The position numbers and the translations under genes are program-made. Below, one piece after another: positions 38,401 to 47,807 of a stretch of DNA of 64,000 nt. Positions within the stretch are counted from its first letter, which is position 1; each line of letters starts with the position of its first letter. The notes under the pieces were generated by a model. That model saw only the letters and a program-made list of their open reading frames with translations, did not search any database and had not been told where the DNA came from. The DNA is from an uncultured Burkholderiaceae bacterium (GTDB lineage Bacteria > Pseudomonadota > Gammaproteobacteria > Burkholderiales > Burkholderiaceae_B). The stretch covers positions 16,207 through 80,206 of the forward strand of contig CALBEY010000049.1 of the NCBI GenBank assembly GCA_937888805.1, written 5' to 3'.

Positions 38401-39044
38401 TGAATGATTTGGGGCAAATGAGTAGCGTCTTGGGCTTTGGTGATCGCTTGCGTAAAGGTGCTGGCGTGATTAGCGCGAAAGTCGATTGGCAAGAGTTTCC
38501 CTGGCGCACAGACTACAGCGATTTAAACGCGCAAGTCGCCATTGATTTGAAAGATGGTGTGTTTGATGGTGTTGACTCAAGAGGTGCGCGGATACTTGAG
38601 TTATTGTCACTTCAATCGTTGAGCCGTTTGTTTAGCATCAACGCTTCGGTCGAAGGGACCTTTGCGGATGGTTTTCCGTGGCAAACCATCCGTGGCGACT
38701 TTTCTATTAAGGATGGCGTGATTGACACGCGAAACTTAGGCGTCAATAGCAGTGTGGCGATTATCTCGATTGTTGGTGGCTCAAACTTGGTTGACGAAAC
38801 TTGGCAGTTAGATGCCAACGTCAAACCCAATCTGGACCTCAGCGGTGCTGCAATTGCCACAGGATTTGTCGTTAACCCCTTGGTGGGGCTGAGTGCATTA
38901 GTGGGGCAGTATCTTTTAAGAAATCCTGTCGAAAAGGCGCTGTCAGCTGACTACGTCGTAACTGGGACTTGGGACGAGCCATTGATCAATGGCAAAAGCA
39001 ATACCACCGAAGTCAAACCCGCTGAAAAGGTGACAGGTGGGTAA
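35403..39044 (+). CDS. yhdP: YhdP-family (AsmA-like) envelope protein
   Basis: 1213-aa protein with one N-terminal membrane helix (IVRIALLLLVVGYFVSAAVML) and a very long beta-rich periplasmic part. It belongs to the YhdP/TamB/AsmA group thought to form hydrophobic grooves that carry phospholipid from inner to outer membrane. DUF3971-type segments (PVEIGQIQARWRSLNAVLEV, IGIDGFDLTVSRRGQ) begin the protein and an AsmA-like C-terminal region ends it (GVFDGVDSRGARILELLSLQ, LVGQYLLRNPVEKALSADY). The start is uncertain: the frame begins with TTG at 35403 (another TTG at 35412) and no ATG exists before the helix. The glnE-yhdP divergent pair is common in betaproteobacteria. Confidence 0.9.
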   Translation: MYLLKPIVRIALLLLVVGYFVSAAVMLFTRYWVLPRIDQWRPAIEQVVSQTVGAPVEIGQIQARWRSLNAVLEVRDIKILGSDGTPGLTIPNVDAVVSWRTLIHLKPVFKYIGIDGFDLTVSRRGQTEFRAAGFEFDTDGVSDSDTANLLIDWLALQGRINFTNASLTWTDPYSNTPTVTMTEVNLTLNNWLLTHELSVQASLPPALGKTISLAVRSESARGSIAGLVAQTVDTNIYVSLPQISLLRLRDWFDVPLVEGEFGAQAWLTLQDAQVDRLTIDVAAREASGGDHNDDQRTWRADSAQIRMDGPAALFNPQAKSVSWLTRAPANSQLSVALSTQNFTVQHLTSDLDLFSIDEGKMTGALSRPSDGALSVVVDSLSLANRDGVVTLYGQWSQEAADSQGEMDFEGTLTRFQLPALPRYLSGVVGEDAEQWMNKAFKTGSVSKAGFKVKGPVQTFPYATHSTPGVFRLDGAFEDLTLDYAPAESTGEKGWPLLVGGKGTLSMVSDRLSIKATAGALQMPDEQEIAINRLTADIIDLETTPFLMLDGVTAGSANSYRSALTKTALVDLVPPFVTEVSGTGQWSLPLTLQMNLEDTDAATFRAVLNLNGGSVGYADVPPLIVNSGEAVFTETGFEAQGLAGTWLGGDFIVSGAINDNEHTLQAKGDLAWSALAKYTNSVIVRDWFAGQMPYQLTLIAEPKKPLDVKIESTLVGTEIKLPAPFGKKQQATLPTTLHWKEASAPGADTMVVMLGSLVGMQARFSPASASGKSAILDAATITIGEQPDRLGDLKPNAGLSIVARLKQVDGEQWRSAAKTMQAEIASPTKGRPLLPDLRSVDVSAPSLKWDHVFLDALDLKLALNPAGANKVTVKSEQTAGTISWQSKAGKIDSRLVAHFTKLHVGDQNVSLTEKEKIAARSSLPKEDALSEVPALDLTIDEFTLFGSTLGRLEVAGENSPDHTQWRIEKLQISNPSGEINAAGSWHFSPTPGIKVAASMNVNDLGQMSSVLGFGDRLRKGAGVISAKVDWQEFPWRTDYSDLNAQVAIDLKDGVFDGVDSRGARILELLSLQSLSRLFSINASVEGTFADGFPWQTIRGDFSIKDGVIDTRNLGVNSSVAIISIVGGSNLVDETWQLDANVKPNLDLSGAAIATGFVVNPLVGLSALVGQYLLRNPVEKALSADYVVTGTWDEPLINGKSNTTEVKPAEKVTGG

Positions 39045-39118
39045 TTCAAGCACCGCTGCCAAGTCCGCCCAGTGCGGTGAATTAATCCTGACCTTTGTCG
39101 TTGGTGAGCAAGTTATGA

Positions 39119-40375
39119 TTACTTCTTCATCATTTCAAAGAACTCGGCGTTGTTTTTTGTGGAACGCATTTTGTCGAGGATAAAGTCCATCGATTCAACA
39201 TCATCCATGTCGTGAATAAATTTGCGTAACACCCAGATTTTAGGTAACAGATCCGGTCTGATGAGCAACTCCTCGCGCCTGGTTCCTGATTTATTCAAGT
39301 TGATTGAAGGATAGACTCGTTTTTCAGCCAGTCGGCGTTCAAGGTGAATTTCAGCATTGCCAGTGCCTTTGAATTCTTCGTAGATCACCTCATCCATGCG
39401 GCTGCCAGTCTCGATCAGGGCCGTGCCGATAATGGTCAGTGAACCACCTTCTTCTAAGTTACGGGCAGCTCCAAAGAAGCGTTTGGGACGTTGCAGTGCA
39501 TTGGCATCCACACCGCCGGTCAGCACCTTGCCCGATGAGGGCACGACCGTGTTGTAGGCGCGTGCCAAACGGGTGATGGAATCAAGCAAAATGACCACGT
39601 CTTTTTTGAGCTCAACCAAGCGTTTGGCTTTCTCAATGACCATTTCCGCAACCTGTACGTGACGCGTGGCGGGCTCATCAAATGTCGATGCAACCACCTC
39701 ACCTCGCACAGTTCTTTGCATTTCGGTCACTTCTTCAGGTCGCTCGTCAACGAGCATCACAATCATGACGGCGTCGGGATAGTTGGCTGTGATGGCGTGT
39801 GCAATGTGTTGCATCATCACGGTCTTGCCCGATTTCGGGCTAGCGACAATCAATCCGCGCTGACCTTTGCCGATTGGGGCAAAGATGTCTAGGATTCGCC
39901 CGGTTAAGTTTTCTTCGCTTTTGATATCCCGTTCTAACAGCATGGGCTCATCAGGGTGCAAAGGTGTCAAGTTCTCAAACATGATTCTGTGTTTGATGGC
40001 TTCAGGTGCCAACCCATTGACTTTTTCAACCTTGACTAAGGCAAAATAACGTTCACCGTCTTTGGGTGTACGCACTTCACCTTCGATTGAATCACCCGTG
40101 TGTAAGTTAAAGCGCCTAATCTGTGATGGCGAAATATATATATCGTCAGTGCTAGCGAGGTATGAGGTCTCGGGCGAGCGTAAGAAACCAAAACCATCAG
40201 GCAAAACCTCAAGCACGCCATCGCCAAAAATTTGTTCACCTTGCTTGGCACGGCGCTTCATGATGGCAAACATCAGTTCTTGTTTTCTGAGGCGACTGCC
40301 GTTTTCGATTTCGAGACCGGCGGCCATCTCTAGTAGTTGCGAGACGTGTTGCGCCTTGAGTTCATTCAGATGCAT
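39119..40375 (-). CDS. rho: Transcription termination factor Rho
   Basis: Hexameric RNA helicase that ends transcription at Rho-dependent sites. The 418 aa match the family. The N-terminal helix bundle starts [19 protein letters not shown], followed by the RNA-binding cold-shock fold ([17 protein letters not shown]). The ATPase has Walker [14 protein letters not shown]-loop [11 protein letters not shown] and Walker [17 protein letters not shown]. The reading frame is open 11 codons further upstream, but the ATG at 40375 is the conserved start. It lies 72 bp after trxA, giving the trxA-rho pair widespread in proteobacteria. Confidence 0.98.
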   Translation of the reverse strand: MHLNELKAQHVSQLLEMAAGLEIENGSRLRKQELMFAIMKRRAKQGEQIFGDGVLEVLPDGFGFLRSPETSYLASTDDIYISPSQIRRFNLHTGDSIEGEVRTPKDGERYFALVKVEKVNGLAPEAIKHRIMFENLTPLHPDEPMLLERDIKSEENLTGRILDIFAPIGKGQRGLIVASPKSGKTVMMQHIAHAITANYPDAVMIVMLVDERPEEVTEMQRTVRGEVVASTFDEPATRHVQVAEMVIEKAKRLVELKKDVVILLDSITRLARAYNTVVPSSGKVLTGGVDANALQRPKRFFGAARNLEEGGSLTIIGTALIETGSRMDEVIYEEFKGTGNAEIHLERRLAEKRVYPSINLNKSGTRREELLIRPDLLPKIWVLRKFIHDMDDVESMDFILDKMRSTKNNAEFFEMMKK

Positions 40376-40447
40376 GAGAAGAGGGTATTTAGAAGTGGGA
40401 GAGGGCAATGGCAGACCCAGATGGGTCTGCGCGTGGATGCATTTGGG

Positions 40448-40774
40448 TTAGAGCTGTTCGTTAAGAAACTCAGTCAGCTGCGATTTTGAAACGGCACCGA
40501 CTTTCGTGGCCTTTACTTCACCGTCTTTAAACAACATCAGTGTTGGAATTCCGCGGATGCCAAACTTGGCTGCCGTTTGTTGGTTTTCGTCCACATTAAG
40601 TTTGGCAATCGTTACCTTATCACCGAATTCGGTGGCAACTTCTTCCAATATCGGCGCGATGGCTTTGCAAGGGCCACACCAAGCGGCCCAGTAGTCAACC
40701 AACACAGGTTTACCAGCGCCAAGGACGTCAGTCGCAAAGCTGTCATCGCTGACGGTTTTGATGTTTTCGCTCAT
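40448..40774 (-). CDS. trxA: Thioredoxin 1
   Basis: 108-aa thiol-disulfide oxidoreductase that reduces cytosolic proteins, including ribonucleotide reductase. The active site [11 protein letters not shown] (Cys33, Cys36) and the cis-proline region [15 protein letters not shown] are both intact. GAG/GGAG-type sequence lies upstream of the ATG at 40774. It leads the trxA-rho operon and is divergent from parE across a 280-bp region. Confidence 0.98.
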   Translation of the reverse strand: MSENIKTVSDDSFATDVLGAGKPVLVDYWAAWCGPCKAIAPILEEVATEFGDKVTIAKLNVDENQQTAAKFGIRGIPTLMLFKDGEVKATKVGAVSKSQLTEFLNEQL

Positions 40775-41027
40775 GATTACTCTCTGTTTGGAGATGATCG
40801 GTGTCTACGAGTGTGCTGCACTTAGACAGTTAGAAACTCGCAGTTGGGTTGTTTTTATGAACACTACGCTAAGAGATGCTGTAAGTGTTGTGATTTTGTT
40901 AATTTTGTTTTGCAAGCATAACACCGATTCGACTCAGAATAGCAAGCGAGATCTGAAGTTGTTCATATTTTGAGCGTTCTGGCCCTGCCCGCACAAAACC
41001 GTCAGTTTTTTCCTAAAATGCGGAAGC

Positions 41028-41050
41028 TTTTCCACAGATATTGGGGATAA
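41028..41050 (+). promoter_or_regulatory. Inverted pair of DnaA-box-like 9-mers before parE
   Basis: TTTTCCACA (41028-41036, plus strand) and TTATCCCCA (41042-41050, minus strand) each differ by one base from the DnaA consensus TTATCCACA. They face each other five bases apart. They overlap the parE ribosome-binding region, so they could regulate topoisomerase IV or be chance. The rest of the 280-bp trxA-parE gap has no other feature I recognise. Confidence 0.35.
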
Positions 41051-41054
41051 CTTG

Positions 41055-43016
41055 GTGGCAACCGCCTATAACGAAGCATCGATTAGAGTACTCAAGGGGC
41101 TTGAACCCGTTCGCCAACGGCCGGGGATGTACACCCGGACCGACAACCCGCTACACGTGATTCAAGAGGTTATCGATAACGCAGCCGACGAGGCGCTGGC
41201 TGGATTTTGCCAAGACATTTCCGTCACGTTGCACACCGATGGTGGCGTCACTGTTACAGACGATGGCCGAGGTATCCCCGTTGGGCTTCACCCAGAAGAG
41301 GGCGCGCCAGTGGCTGAACTTGTCTTCACCCGGCTGCATGCCGGTGGCAAATTCGATAAGCAAGGTGGTGCAGGAGCCTACGCATTCTCCGGGGGGCTGC
41401 ACGGGGTTGGTGTGTCGGTAACCAATGCGCTTTCGACCCGTTTGGTGTTGACGGTTTTTCGTGACGGCGCTGAGCACACCATGACATTTGCCGATGGTGA
41501 TGTTCTCAAGCCGTTGACTGTGGTGGGCGCCATACCGAAAAAGAAAACCGGTACGACGGTTAGTGTTTGGCCCAATCCGAAATATTTTGATGCCATGACC
41601 CTGCCTTTGGCTGAGATGTCACATCTGTTGCGCAGCAAGGCGGTGCTATTACCGGGCGTGACGGTGACGTTGACGCAAGAAAAAACGGGCGATGTTCAAC
41701 AGTGGTGCTACGCCGGCGGACTTCAGGGCTACTTGCAAGATGCACTTGCTGATACGACTTTATTGGTGCCATTTTTTACGGGCGAACAGTTTGCCGAGGC
41801 TGGCGATGATGTTTTTGCGCTGGGTGAGGGTGCTCAATGGGTGGTTGCTTGGGCCGAAGAGGGTGCGACCGTCAGAGAGTCATACGTTAATTTGATTCCT
41901 ACCCCCGCGGGCGGTACTCACGAGGCGGGTTTGCGTGAGGGCCTGTTTAACGCTGTGAAAGGGTTCGCCGAATTGCACAGCTTATTGCCCAAAGGCACTA
42001 AACTGTTGCCAGAAGACGTTTTCTCTCGTGTCAGTTTTGTGTTGTCGGCAAAGGTGTTAGATCCGCAGTTCCAAGGACAAATCAAAGAACGATTGAATAG
42101 TCGCGATGCGGTAAAGTTGGTTAGCGGTTTTGTGAAGACTGCGCTGGAATTGTGGCTCAACTCGCACATGGATGACGGCCGAAAGCTAGCCGAACTGGCC
42201 ATACGTCAAGCGCAGGCCCGCACTCGTGCGGCTCAAAAAGTTGAAAAGCGTCGCAGCTCAGGGGTAGCCGTCTTGCCCGGCAAGCTGACTGACTGCGAAG
42301 CCACCGATGTCAACCGTACTGAGGTTTTTCTGGTTGAGGGCGATTCGGCGGGGGGGTCCGCCAAAATGGGTCGCGACAAGAACTTTCAAGCCATATTACC
42401 GCTGCGCGGTAAGGTCCTGAATTCTTGGGAAGTCGACAAAGATCGCTTGTTTGCCAACAACGAAATTCACGACATTGCGGTCGCGATCGGTGTCGATCCG
42501 CATGGTGTCAATGATGACGCTGATCTGACCCAACTGCGCTACGGGCGGGTGTGTATTTTGTCGGATGCTGATGTCGATGGCTCGCACATACAAGTGTTGT
42601 TACTGACGCTATTTCTGAAGCATTTTCCGAAATTGGTTCAGGCTGGGCATTTGTACTTGGCCCGTCCACCGTTGTTTCGGGTCGATGTGCCCGCCCTTGG
42701 TAAGCGCCCGTTGCGTAAGTTCTATTGTTTGGACGAAGGCGAAAAAGATGCCTTGTTGGACAAATTGCGCAAAGAAGGCGTCAAAGAGGACAGTTGGTCG
42801 ATTGGGCGCTTTAAGGGTTTGGGCGAAATGAGTCCACAGCAACTTTGGGAGACGACGCTTAATCCAGACACTCGTCGATTGCTGCGCGTTGATTATGGAT
42901 CGTTAAATGTTGATGAGACCAATCAAATGTTCAGCATGTTGATGGGCAAAGGCGAAGCTTCACAGCGGCGACTCTGGATTGAGGAAAAGGGTAACTTGGC
43001 TCAGGTTGACATCTGA
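41055..43016 (+). CDS. parE: DNA topoisomerase IV subunit B
   Basis: ATPase subunit of topoisomerase IV, which unlinks daughter chromosomes. The 653-aa protein has the GHKL ATPase (EVIDNAADEALAG, VTDDGRGIPVG, GGLHGVGVSVTNALS) and the Toprim domain (EVFLVEGDSAGGSAKMGRD, SDADVDGSHI), ending with MLMGKGEASQRRLWIEE. The length fits ParE rather than GyrB, which in this group is about 810-840 aa. The start is probably the GTG at 41055, seven bases after GGGGA; a TTG at 41052 is the alternative. parC follows after 33 bp. Confidence 0.95.
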   Translation: MATAYNEASIRVLKGLEPVRQRPGMYTRTDNPLHVIQEVIDNAADEALAGFCQDISVTLHTDGGVTVTDDGRGIPVGLHPEEGAPVAELVFTRLHAGGKFDKQGGAGAYAFSGGLHGVGVSVTNALSTRLVLTVFRDGAEHTMTFADGDVLKPLTVVGAIPKKKTGTTVSVWPNPKYFDAMTLPLAEMSHLLRSKAVLLPGVTVTLTQEKTGDVQQWCYAGGLQGYLQDALADTTLLVPFFTGEQFAEAGDDVFALGEGAQWVVAWAEEGATVRESYVNLIPTPAGGTHEAGLREGLFNAVKGFAELHSLLPKGTKLLPEDVFSRVSFVLSAKVLDPQFQGQIKERLNSRDAVKLVSGFVKTALELWLNSHMDDGRKLAELAIRQAQARTRAAQKVEKRRSSGVAVLPGKLTDCEATDVNRTEVFLVEGDSAGGSAKMGRDKNFQAILPLRGKVLNSWEVDKDRLFANNEIHDIAVAIGVDPHGVNDDADLTQLRYGRVCILSDADVDGSHIQVLLLTLFLKHFPKLVQAGHLYLARPPLFRVDVPALGKRPLRKFYCLDEGEKDALLDKLRKEGVKEDSWSIGRFKGLGEMSPQQLWETTLNPDTRRLLRVDYGSLNVDETNQMFSMLMGKGEASQRRLWIEEKGNLAQVDI

Positions 43017-43049
43017 CCCTTATTGAACGAATTGAAATGAAGCGAAACC

Positions 43050-45347
43050 ATGACAGACAGTAATCAACCCTCTTTGTTTGACCGCGCCGACGACGACGCC
43101 TTAACATTGGGTCTTTACGCTGAACAGGCTTATCTCGATTACGCCGTTTCGGTGGTGAAAGGCCGAGCGTTACCTGAACTTGGAGATGGACAAAAACCCG
43201 TCCAACGCCGTATCTTGTTCGCCATGCAAGCCATGGGCCTGCAATCTGGTTCACGCCCCGTTAAGTCCGCGCGTGTGGTGGGTGACGTGTTGGGTAAGTT
43301 TCACCCCCACGGTGACCAAGCCGCCTACGATGCATTGGTTCGCATGGCGCAGGCCTTTACCCTGCGTTACCCACTCATCGACGGGCAAGGTAATTTTGGT
43401 TCGCGAGATGGTGATAATGCCGCGGCCATGCGATATACCGAAGCACGGTTAACGCCGATCGCCCGATTGTTGCTCGACGAGTTGGGTGAAGGGACCGTTG
43501 ACTTTGTGCCCAACTATGACGGCAGTCAACTTGAGCCAGCTTCTCTACCTGCGCGTCTGCCCATGGTGCTCTTGAATGGGGCGTCGGGCATTGCGGTGGG
43601 CATGGCCACTGAAATGCCACCGCACAACCTAACTGAGGTGGCGCAGGCCTGTGTGGCTTTGATCAAAGATCCAACGTTAAGCGTCGCCGCGATACAAGCC
43701 ATTGTGCCGGGTCCTGACTTTCCGGGCGGCGCTCAGGTTATATCTGAAGCCGACGACATTGCGCAGGTCTATGCCAGTGGTCGGGGTTCTCTCAAAATGC
43801 GGGCGCGTTGGCAATTCGAAGAGATGGCTCGCGGTCAATGGCAACTCGTTATCACAGAGTTGCCACCGGGCACATCCGGGCAAAAGGTGCTCGAAGAGAT
43901 CGAAGACATTACGAATCCGAAAGTCAAAACCGGCAAAAAAACCCTTTCGCCTGATCAGCAGCAAAACAAGGCGCAGATGCTCGGTTTGCTAGATGCTGTC
44001 AGAGATGAGTCGGGTAAAGATGCTGACGTACGCTTGGTTTTTGAGCCCAAGTCTTCGCGCGTGGACCGCGATCAATTTGTGACGCTTCTTTTGTCGCAGA
44101 CCAGTCTTGAAACGAATGTGTCTGTCAACTTGGTGTGTGTTGGTACTGATGGGCGTCCAAAGCAAAAAAGCCTGCGTGAAATCTTACTGGAGTGGACTTC
44201 GTTTCGAGCGCAAACCATTTTGCGTCGTAGCCAGTACCGCTTAGACAAAGTGTTGGATCGGATCCATGTTCTTGAAGGGCGCATGGTGGTCTATCTTAAT
44301 GTGGACGAGGTGATTCAAACCATCCGTGAGTCTGACGAACCGAGACAGGCGTTAATGGCGCGCTTTAAGTTATCTGAGCGTCAAGCCGAAGACATCTTGG
44401 AAATGCGCTTGCGTCAACTCGCTCGGCTTGAAGGCATCAAAATCGAGCAAGAGCTTCAAGACAAAAAGGATGAGCAAGTTAAGCTCGAAGAGCTCATTGA
44501 AAAGCCCCCGGCACTTCGGCGCTTGATGATCAAGGAAATCGAGGCTGATATCAAAGCGTTTGGTGATGCGCGGCGAACTGTCATCGAGCCTGCTGAGCGT
44601 GCGGTTTTGGCGATTAAGGTCACCGATGAGCCAGTCACCGTTATTGTTTCTCAAAAGGGCTGGGTGCGATCTCGTCAAGGGCATGGACATGATGTGGCGC
44701 AATTCACATTTAAATCGGGTGACACCTACTATGGCCACTTTGAATGCCGAAGCACCCATCAACTGATTGTGTTGGGCTCCAGTGGACGTGTTTATTCAAC
44801 GCCTGTGGCGGGCTTGCCATCGGCGCGAGGTGATGGCAGTCCTGTCACGGCCCTGATTGATCTCGAACCAGGCACGCAAGTGATCCATTCGTTTGCCGCG
44901 GATGCCGATCAAATATGGTTGCTCACCACGTCGGCTGGCTTTGGTTTTAAAGCGCCGACGAGTGCCATGGTTTCTCGCCAAAAGGCGGGCAAGCAATTTA
45001 TTACTTTGGATGCTGGCGAAGCGTTGATGCGTCCGATTCAATTGGATGCCTCGCACAGTCATGTTGCATTGCTTTCGAGTCGGCAGCGTCTGGCGGTGAT
45101 CGATTCTACAGAGGTTAAAAAGCTCGCCGGAGGCGGCAAGGGCACAATCTTGATCGGGCTTGACACCTCAGATCAGCTCCGCCAAGTCAGGCCAGTGGGC
45201 GCCGAAGGTTTGCCAATTCGCGGCACCTATCGCAATCAGGAACGCACCGACATTTTGGCTGGGGCTGAGTTGGAGGCGTACTTCTGCAAGCGTGCGCGAA
45301 AAGGCAAGCTACTTCAGACCAGACTCAAACAGCCAGAACTGGAATAA
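43050..45347 (+). CDS. parC: DNA topoisomerase IV subunit A
   Basis: DNA-cleaving subunit of topoisomerase IV, 765 aa. The catalytic Tyr is Tyr129 in [14 protein letters not shown]. The quinolone-resistance region reads [16 protein letters not shown]: the residue usually occupied by Ser (E. coli Ser80) is Asp in this alignment, as in many betaproteobacteria. That is an eye alignment only. The winged-helix QRRILFAM block and C-terminal beta-propeller follow. It is directly behind parE in the same operon. Confidence 0.95.
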   Translation: MTDSNQPSLFDRADDDALTLGLYAEQAYLDYAVSVVKGRALPELGDGQKPVQRRILFAMQAMGLQSGSRPVKSARVVGDVLGKFHPHGDQAAYDALVRMAQAFTLRYPLIDGQGNFGSRDGDNAAAMRYTEARLTPIARLLLDELGEGTVDFVPNYDGSQLEPASLPARLPMVLLNGASGIAVGMATEMPPHNLTEVAQACVALIKDPTLSVAAIQAIVPGPDFPGGAQVISEADDIAQVYASGRGSLKMRARWQFEEMARGQWQLVITELPPGTSGQKVLEEIEDITNPKVKTGKKTLSPDQQQNKAQMLGLLDAVRDESGKDADVRLVFEPKSSRVDRDQFVTLLLSQTSLETNVSVNLVCVGTDGRPKQKSLREILLEWTSFRAQTILRRSQYRLDKVLDRIHVLEGRMVVYLNVDEVIQTIRESDEPRQALMARFKLSERQAEDILEMRLRQLARLEGIKIEQELQDKKDEQVKLEELIEKPPALRRLMIKEIEADIKAFGDARRTVIEPAERAVLAIKVTDEPVTVIVSQKGWVRSRQGHGHDVAQFTFKSGDTYYGHFECRSTHQLIVLGSSGRVYSTPVAGLPSARGDGSPVTALIDLEPGTQVIHSFAADADQIWLLTTSAGFGFKAPTSAMVSRQKAGKQFITLDAGEALMRPIQLDASHSHVALLSSRQRLAVIDSTEVKKLAGGGKGTILIGLDTSDQLRQVRPVGAEGLPIRGTYRNQERTDILAGAELEAYFCKRARKGKLLQTRLKQPELE

Positions 45348-45381
45348 TGTTTATTTATTTAACGGACTGCTAGGGCACTTT

Positions 45382-46425
45382 ATGTCAACTTACCGAATAA
45401 CTGTTGAACCGAGTCAGCACCATTTTGATGCTACTGATAACCAAAGCATCCTAGAGGCAGCATTGGCTGCTGGCATTGTTTTGCCCTATAGCTGTCGCAG
45501 TGGTGCTTGTTCGAGCTGCAAAGGCAAAGTGGTTTCTGGGGACTTTGAAGCAGGGCCGGCACCTGAGCAAATACTGCAACCCGAAGAACTTCAGGCCGGG
45601 TTTACGTTGTTGTGCCAAGCACAAGCGCGTTCTGACATGGTCATCGAGTCGCGTGAGGTTAGGCTGGCTTCTGATATTCAAGTCAGAAAACTGCCGGCGC
45701 GCTTGACCCGTATGAAGCAGGTTGCGCCTGATGTGGCGGTGCTGACTTTGCAACTGCCGAGTTCTGAAACATTCAAGTTTTACGCGGGCCAGTACGTTGA
45801 ACTGATTCTTAAGGAAGGCAAGCGTCGTGCTTATTCCATGGCCAATTCGCCAGACCAAGCCGCCGCCCTTGAATTGCACGTCAGACACATGCCTGGTGGC
45901 GTGTTTACTGACCATGTTTTTGGTGTGGGCGCGACCCAGATGAAAGAGCGCGAGATATTGCGACTTGAAGGACCATTTGGTTCTTTTTTCTTGCGTGAAG
46001 AAACGCAAAAACCCATTGTTTTTTTGGCCAGTGGCACAGGGTTTGCACCGATTAAAGCCATCATCGAATCGATGATTGAGCGTGGCGTGCAGCGTAAAGC
46101 CGTGTTGTACTGGGGTGGTCGGCGCCCACGAGACTTATACATGGATGAACTCGTGCGTGGTTGGACTAGCGCCATTGCTGACTTTGAATACGTGCCCGTG
46201 GTCTCGGACGCGTTGCCTGAGGATCAGTGGGTTGGGCGCACGGGTTTTGTTCACAAGGCAGTGATGCAAGACTTTCCGGACCTAAGTGGGCACGAGGTTT
46301 ATGCTTGTGGCGCGCCTGTGGTGGTGGAATCGGCTCGGATTGATTTCAAAGGCCAGTGCCATTTGCCGGATGATTGCTTTTTTGCAGACGCGTTTACTAG
46401 CGCAGCTGACACCGTCGTGAGCTAG
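45382..46425 (+). CDS. Ferredoxin-type [2Fe-2S] flavoprotein reductase (AscD-like)
   Basis: 347-aa electron-transfer protein with a plant-type ferredoxin domain first (CRSGACSSCKGKVVSG, then LLCQAQ as the fourth Cys), an FAD domain (KRAYSMANSP) and an NAD(P)H domain (FLASGTGFAPIKAIIE, VYACGAP). This layout matches the reductase annotated for CDP-6-deoxy-hexulose dehydratase (AscD/E3) and phenol or methane monooxygenase reductases. No deoxysugar or monooxygenase genes are nearby, and many Burkholderiales keep this gene next to housekeeping loci, so its partner is unknown. The ATG at 45382 is 34 bp after parC; longer readings lie inside parC. Confidence 0.85.
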   Translation: MSTYRITVEPSQHHFDATDNQSILEAALAAGIVLPYSCRSGACSSCKGKVVSGDFEAGPAPEQILQPEELQAGFTLLCQAQARSDMVIESREVRLASDIQVRKLPARLTRMKQVAPDVAVLTLQLPSSETFKFYAGQYVELILKEGKRRAYSMANSPDQAAALELHVRHMPGGVFTDHVFGVGATQMKEREILRLEGPFGSFFLREETQKPIVFLASGTGFAPIKAIIESMIERGVQRKAVLYWGGRRPRDLYMDELVRGWTSAIADFEYVPVVSDALPEDQWVGRTGFVHKAVMQDFPDLSGHEVYACGAPVVVESARIDFKGQCHLPDDCFFADAFTSAADTVVS

Positions 46426-46500
46426 GGCTAAACTGCGCGTTAGCAACATTAAGCAAATTTGCATTTAAAAGCAGTCAGTCAGTTGCAAGGGGTCGTCACG

Positions 46501-47757
46501 ATGAAAGTGGTCGTTCTTGGTAGCGGTGTAGTAGGCACGAGTTCAGCTTGGTGGCTGCAAGAAGCAGGTCATGAAGTCATTGTGATTGATCGAGAGGCAG
46601 GGCCAGGGCAAGAGACATCTTTTGCCAATGGCGCACAGATCTCGGTCTCTTATGCCGAGCCATGGGCCAATCCCCAGGCGCCGTTTAAGCTATTGAGGTG
46701 GCTGACCAAAGACGATGCCCCCTTGTTGTTTCGCCCGCAATTTGACTGGCGTCAATGGGTCTGGGGCTTGGCATTTCTGCGCGAATGTCTGCCGTCAAGG
46801 CTAGCACCAAACATTAAAGCCATGGTTCGCTTGGCCCAATACAGCCACGAAACACTCAAACAAATGCGCCAAGCGCTCGGGATTGATTACGATCATTTAG
46901 AAAAAGGCATTCTTAACTTTTATCGCGACCAAGAGGAGTTTGACGGCTCGCAAAAAGCCGCTGATGTGATGCGCGACTTTGGGGTTGATCGTCGCGTTGT
47001 TAGCGCTGATGAGGTGATCCGAATTGAACCCGCTTTGGCACCGCACAGAGCAAGCATTGTGGGTGGTGATTACACCAAGGATGACGAAAGCGGTGATGCT
47101 TATAAGTTCACCAAGATATTGGCTCAGAAGGCCCAAGCCAAGGGCGTTGAGTTTTTGTTCTCAACCCGTATTACTCGCGTGATATGCGAGCACGGTCGCG
47201 CCAGCGCCGTTGAGGTGATTCGCGAGGATGGCAGCTACGGCAAAATAGAAGGCGACGCTTTTGTCGTCTCACTCGGCAGCTTCACCCCACAATTGATGCG
47301 GCCCTTGGGTATTCATTGTTTGATTTATCCAACAAAGGGCTACTCCGCCAGCTTTCCAATAACGGACCGAGCGCGCGCGCCCTCAGTGAGTTTGACGGAC
47401 AGCCGAAATAAAGTGGTGTTTTCACGACTCGGTGATACCTTGCGTATGGCCGGTACAGCCGAGCTGTCGGGCTATTCCCGAACACTTAACCCAGTGCGCT
47501 GTGAACGCATGAGCGAATTGGCGCGCGAGTTGTTTGCTGACTGTCTTGATTTTGAGCAAGTGCAGTATTGGTCTGGTTTGCGTCCTTCGACACCGTCTAA
47601 CGTGCCATTGATCGGGCGAACGCGGGTACCTAACATTTACCTGAACACTGGACACGGCACTTTGGGCTGGACCATGGGTCCAGGTTCAGGTAGAGCGATT
47701 GCGGATGTGGTGAGCCAAAAGACACCAGAACCTACTTTTCCCTTTATTGGCATTTAA
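46501..47757 (+). CDS. dadA: D-amino acid dehydrogenase small subunit
   Basis: FAD enzyme that oxidises D-amino acids, mainly D-alanine, to keto acids at the membrane. The 418-aa protein begins with the dinucleotide-binding VVVLGSGVVGTSSAWWLQEA (Gly-rich loop) and has the DadA features SFANGAQISVSYAEPWANP, the GDYTKDDESGDAYKFT segment and the C-terminal GLRPSTPSNVPLIGRT and GHGTLGWTMGPGSG. AAGGGG lies upstream of the ATG at 46501. No alanine racemase (dadX) neighbours it. Confidence 0.93.
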   Translation: MKVVVLGSGVVGTSSAWWLQEAGHEVIVIDREAGPGQETSFANGAQISVSYAEPWANPQAPFKLLRWLTKDDAPLLFRPQFDWRQWVWGLAFLRECLPSRLAPNIKAMVRLAQYSHETLKQMRQALGIDYDHLEKGILNFYRDQEEFDGSQKAADVMRDFGVDRRVVSADEVIRIEPALAPHRASIVGGDYTKDDESGDAYKFTKILAQKAQAKGVEFLFSTRITRVICEHGRASAVEVIREDGSYGKIEGDAFVVSLGSFTPQLMRPLGIHCLIYPTKGYSASFPITDRARAPSVSLTDSRNKVVFSRLGDTLRMAGTAELSGYSRTLNPVRCERMSELARELFADCLDFEQVQYWSGLRPSTPSNVPLIGRTRVPNIYLNTGHGTLGWTMGPGSGRAIADVVSQKTPEPTFPFIGI

Positions 47758-47807
47758 ACAACTTTTGAATCAGCGCTGCTGACGATCAATTTTCTGAGGA
47801 TAAACGC

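Noticed and set aside
39043..39083. Bidirectional terminator between yhdP and rho
   Set aside because: CACCGC/GCGGTG and AATTC/GAATT arms pair only with a bulge and a large loop, and there is no T-run.
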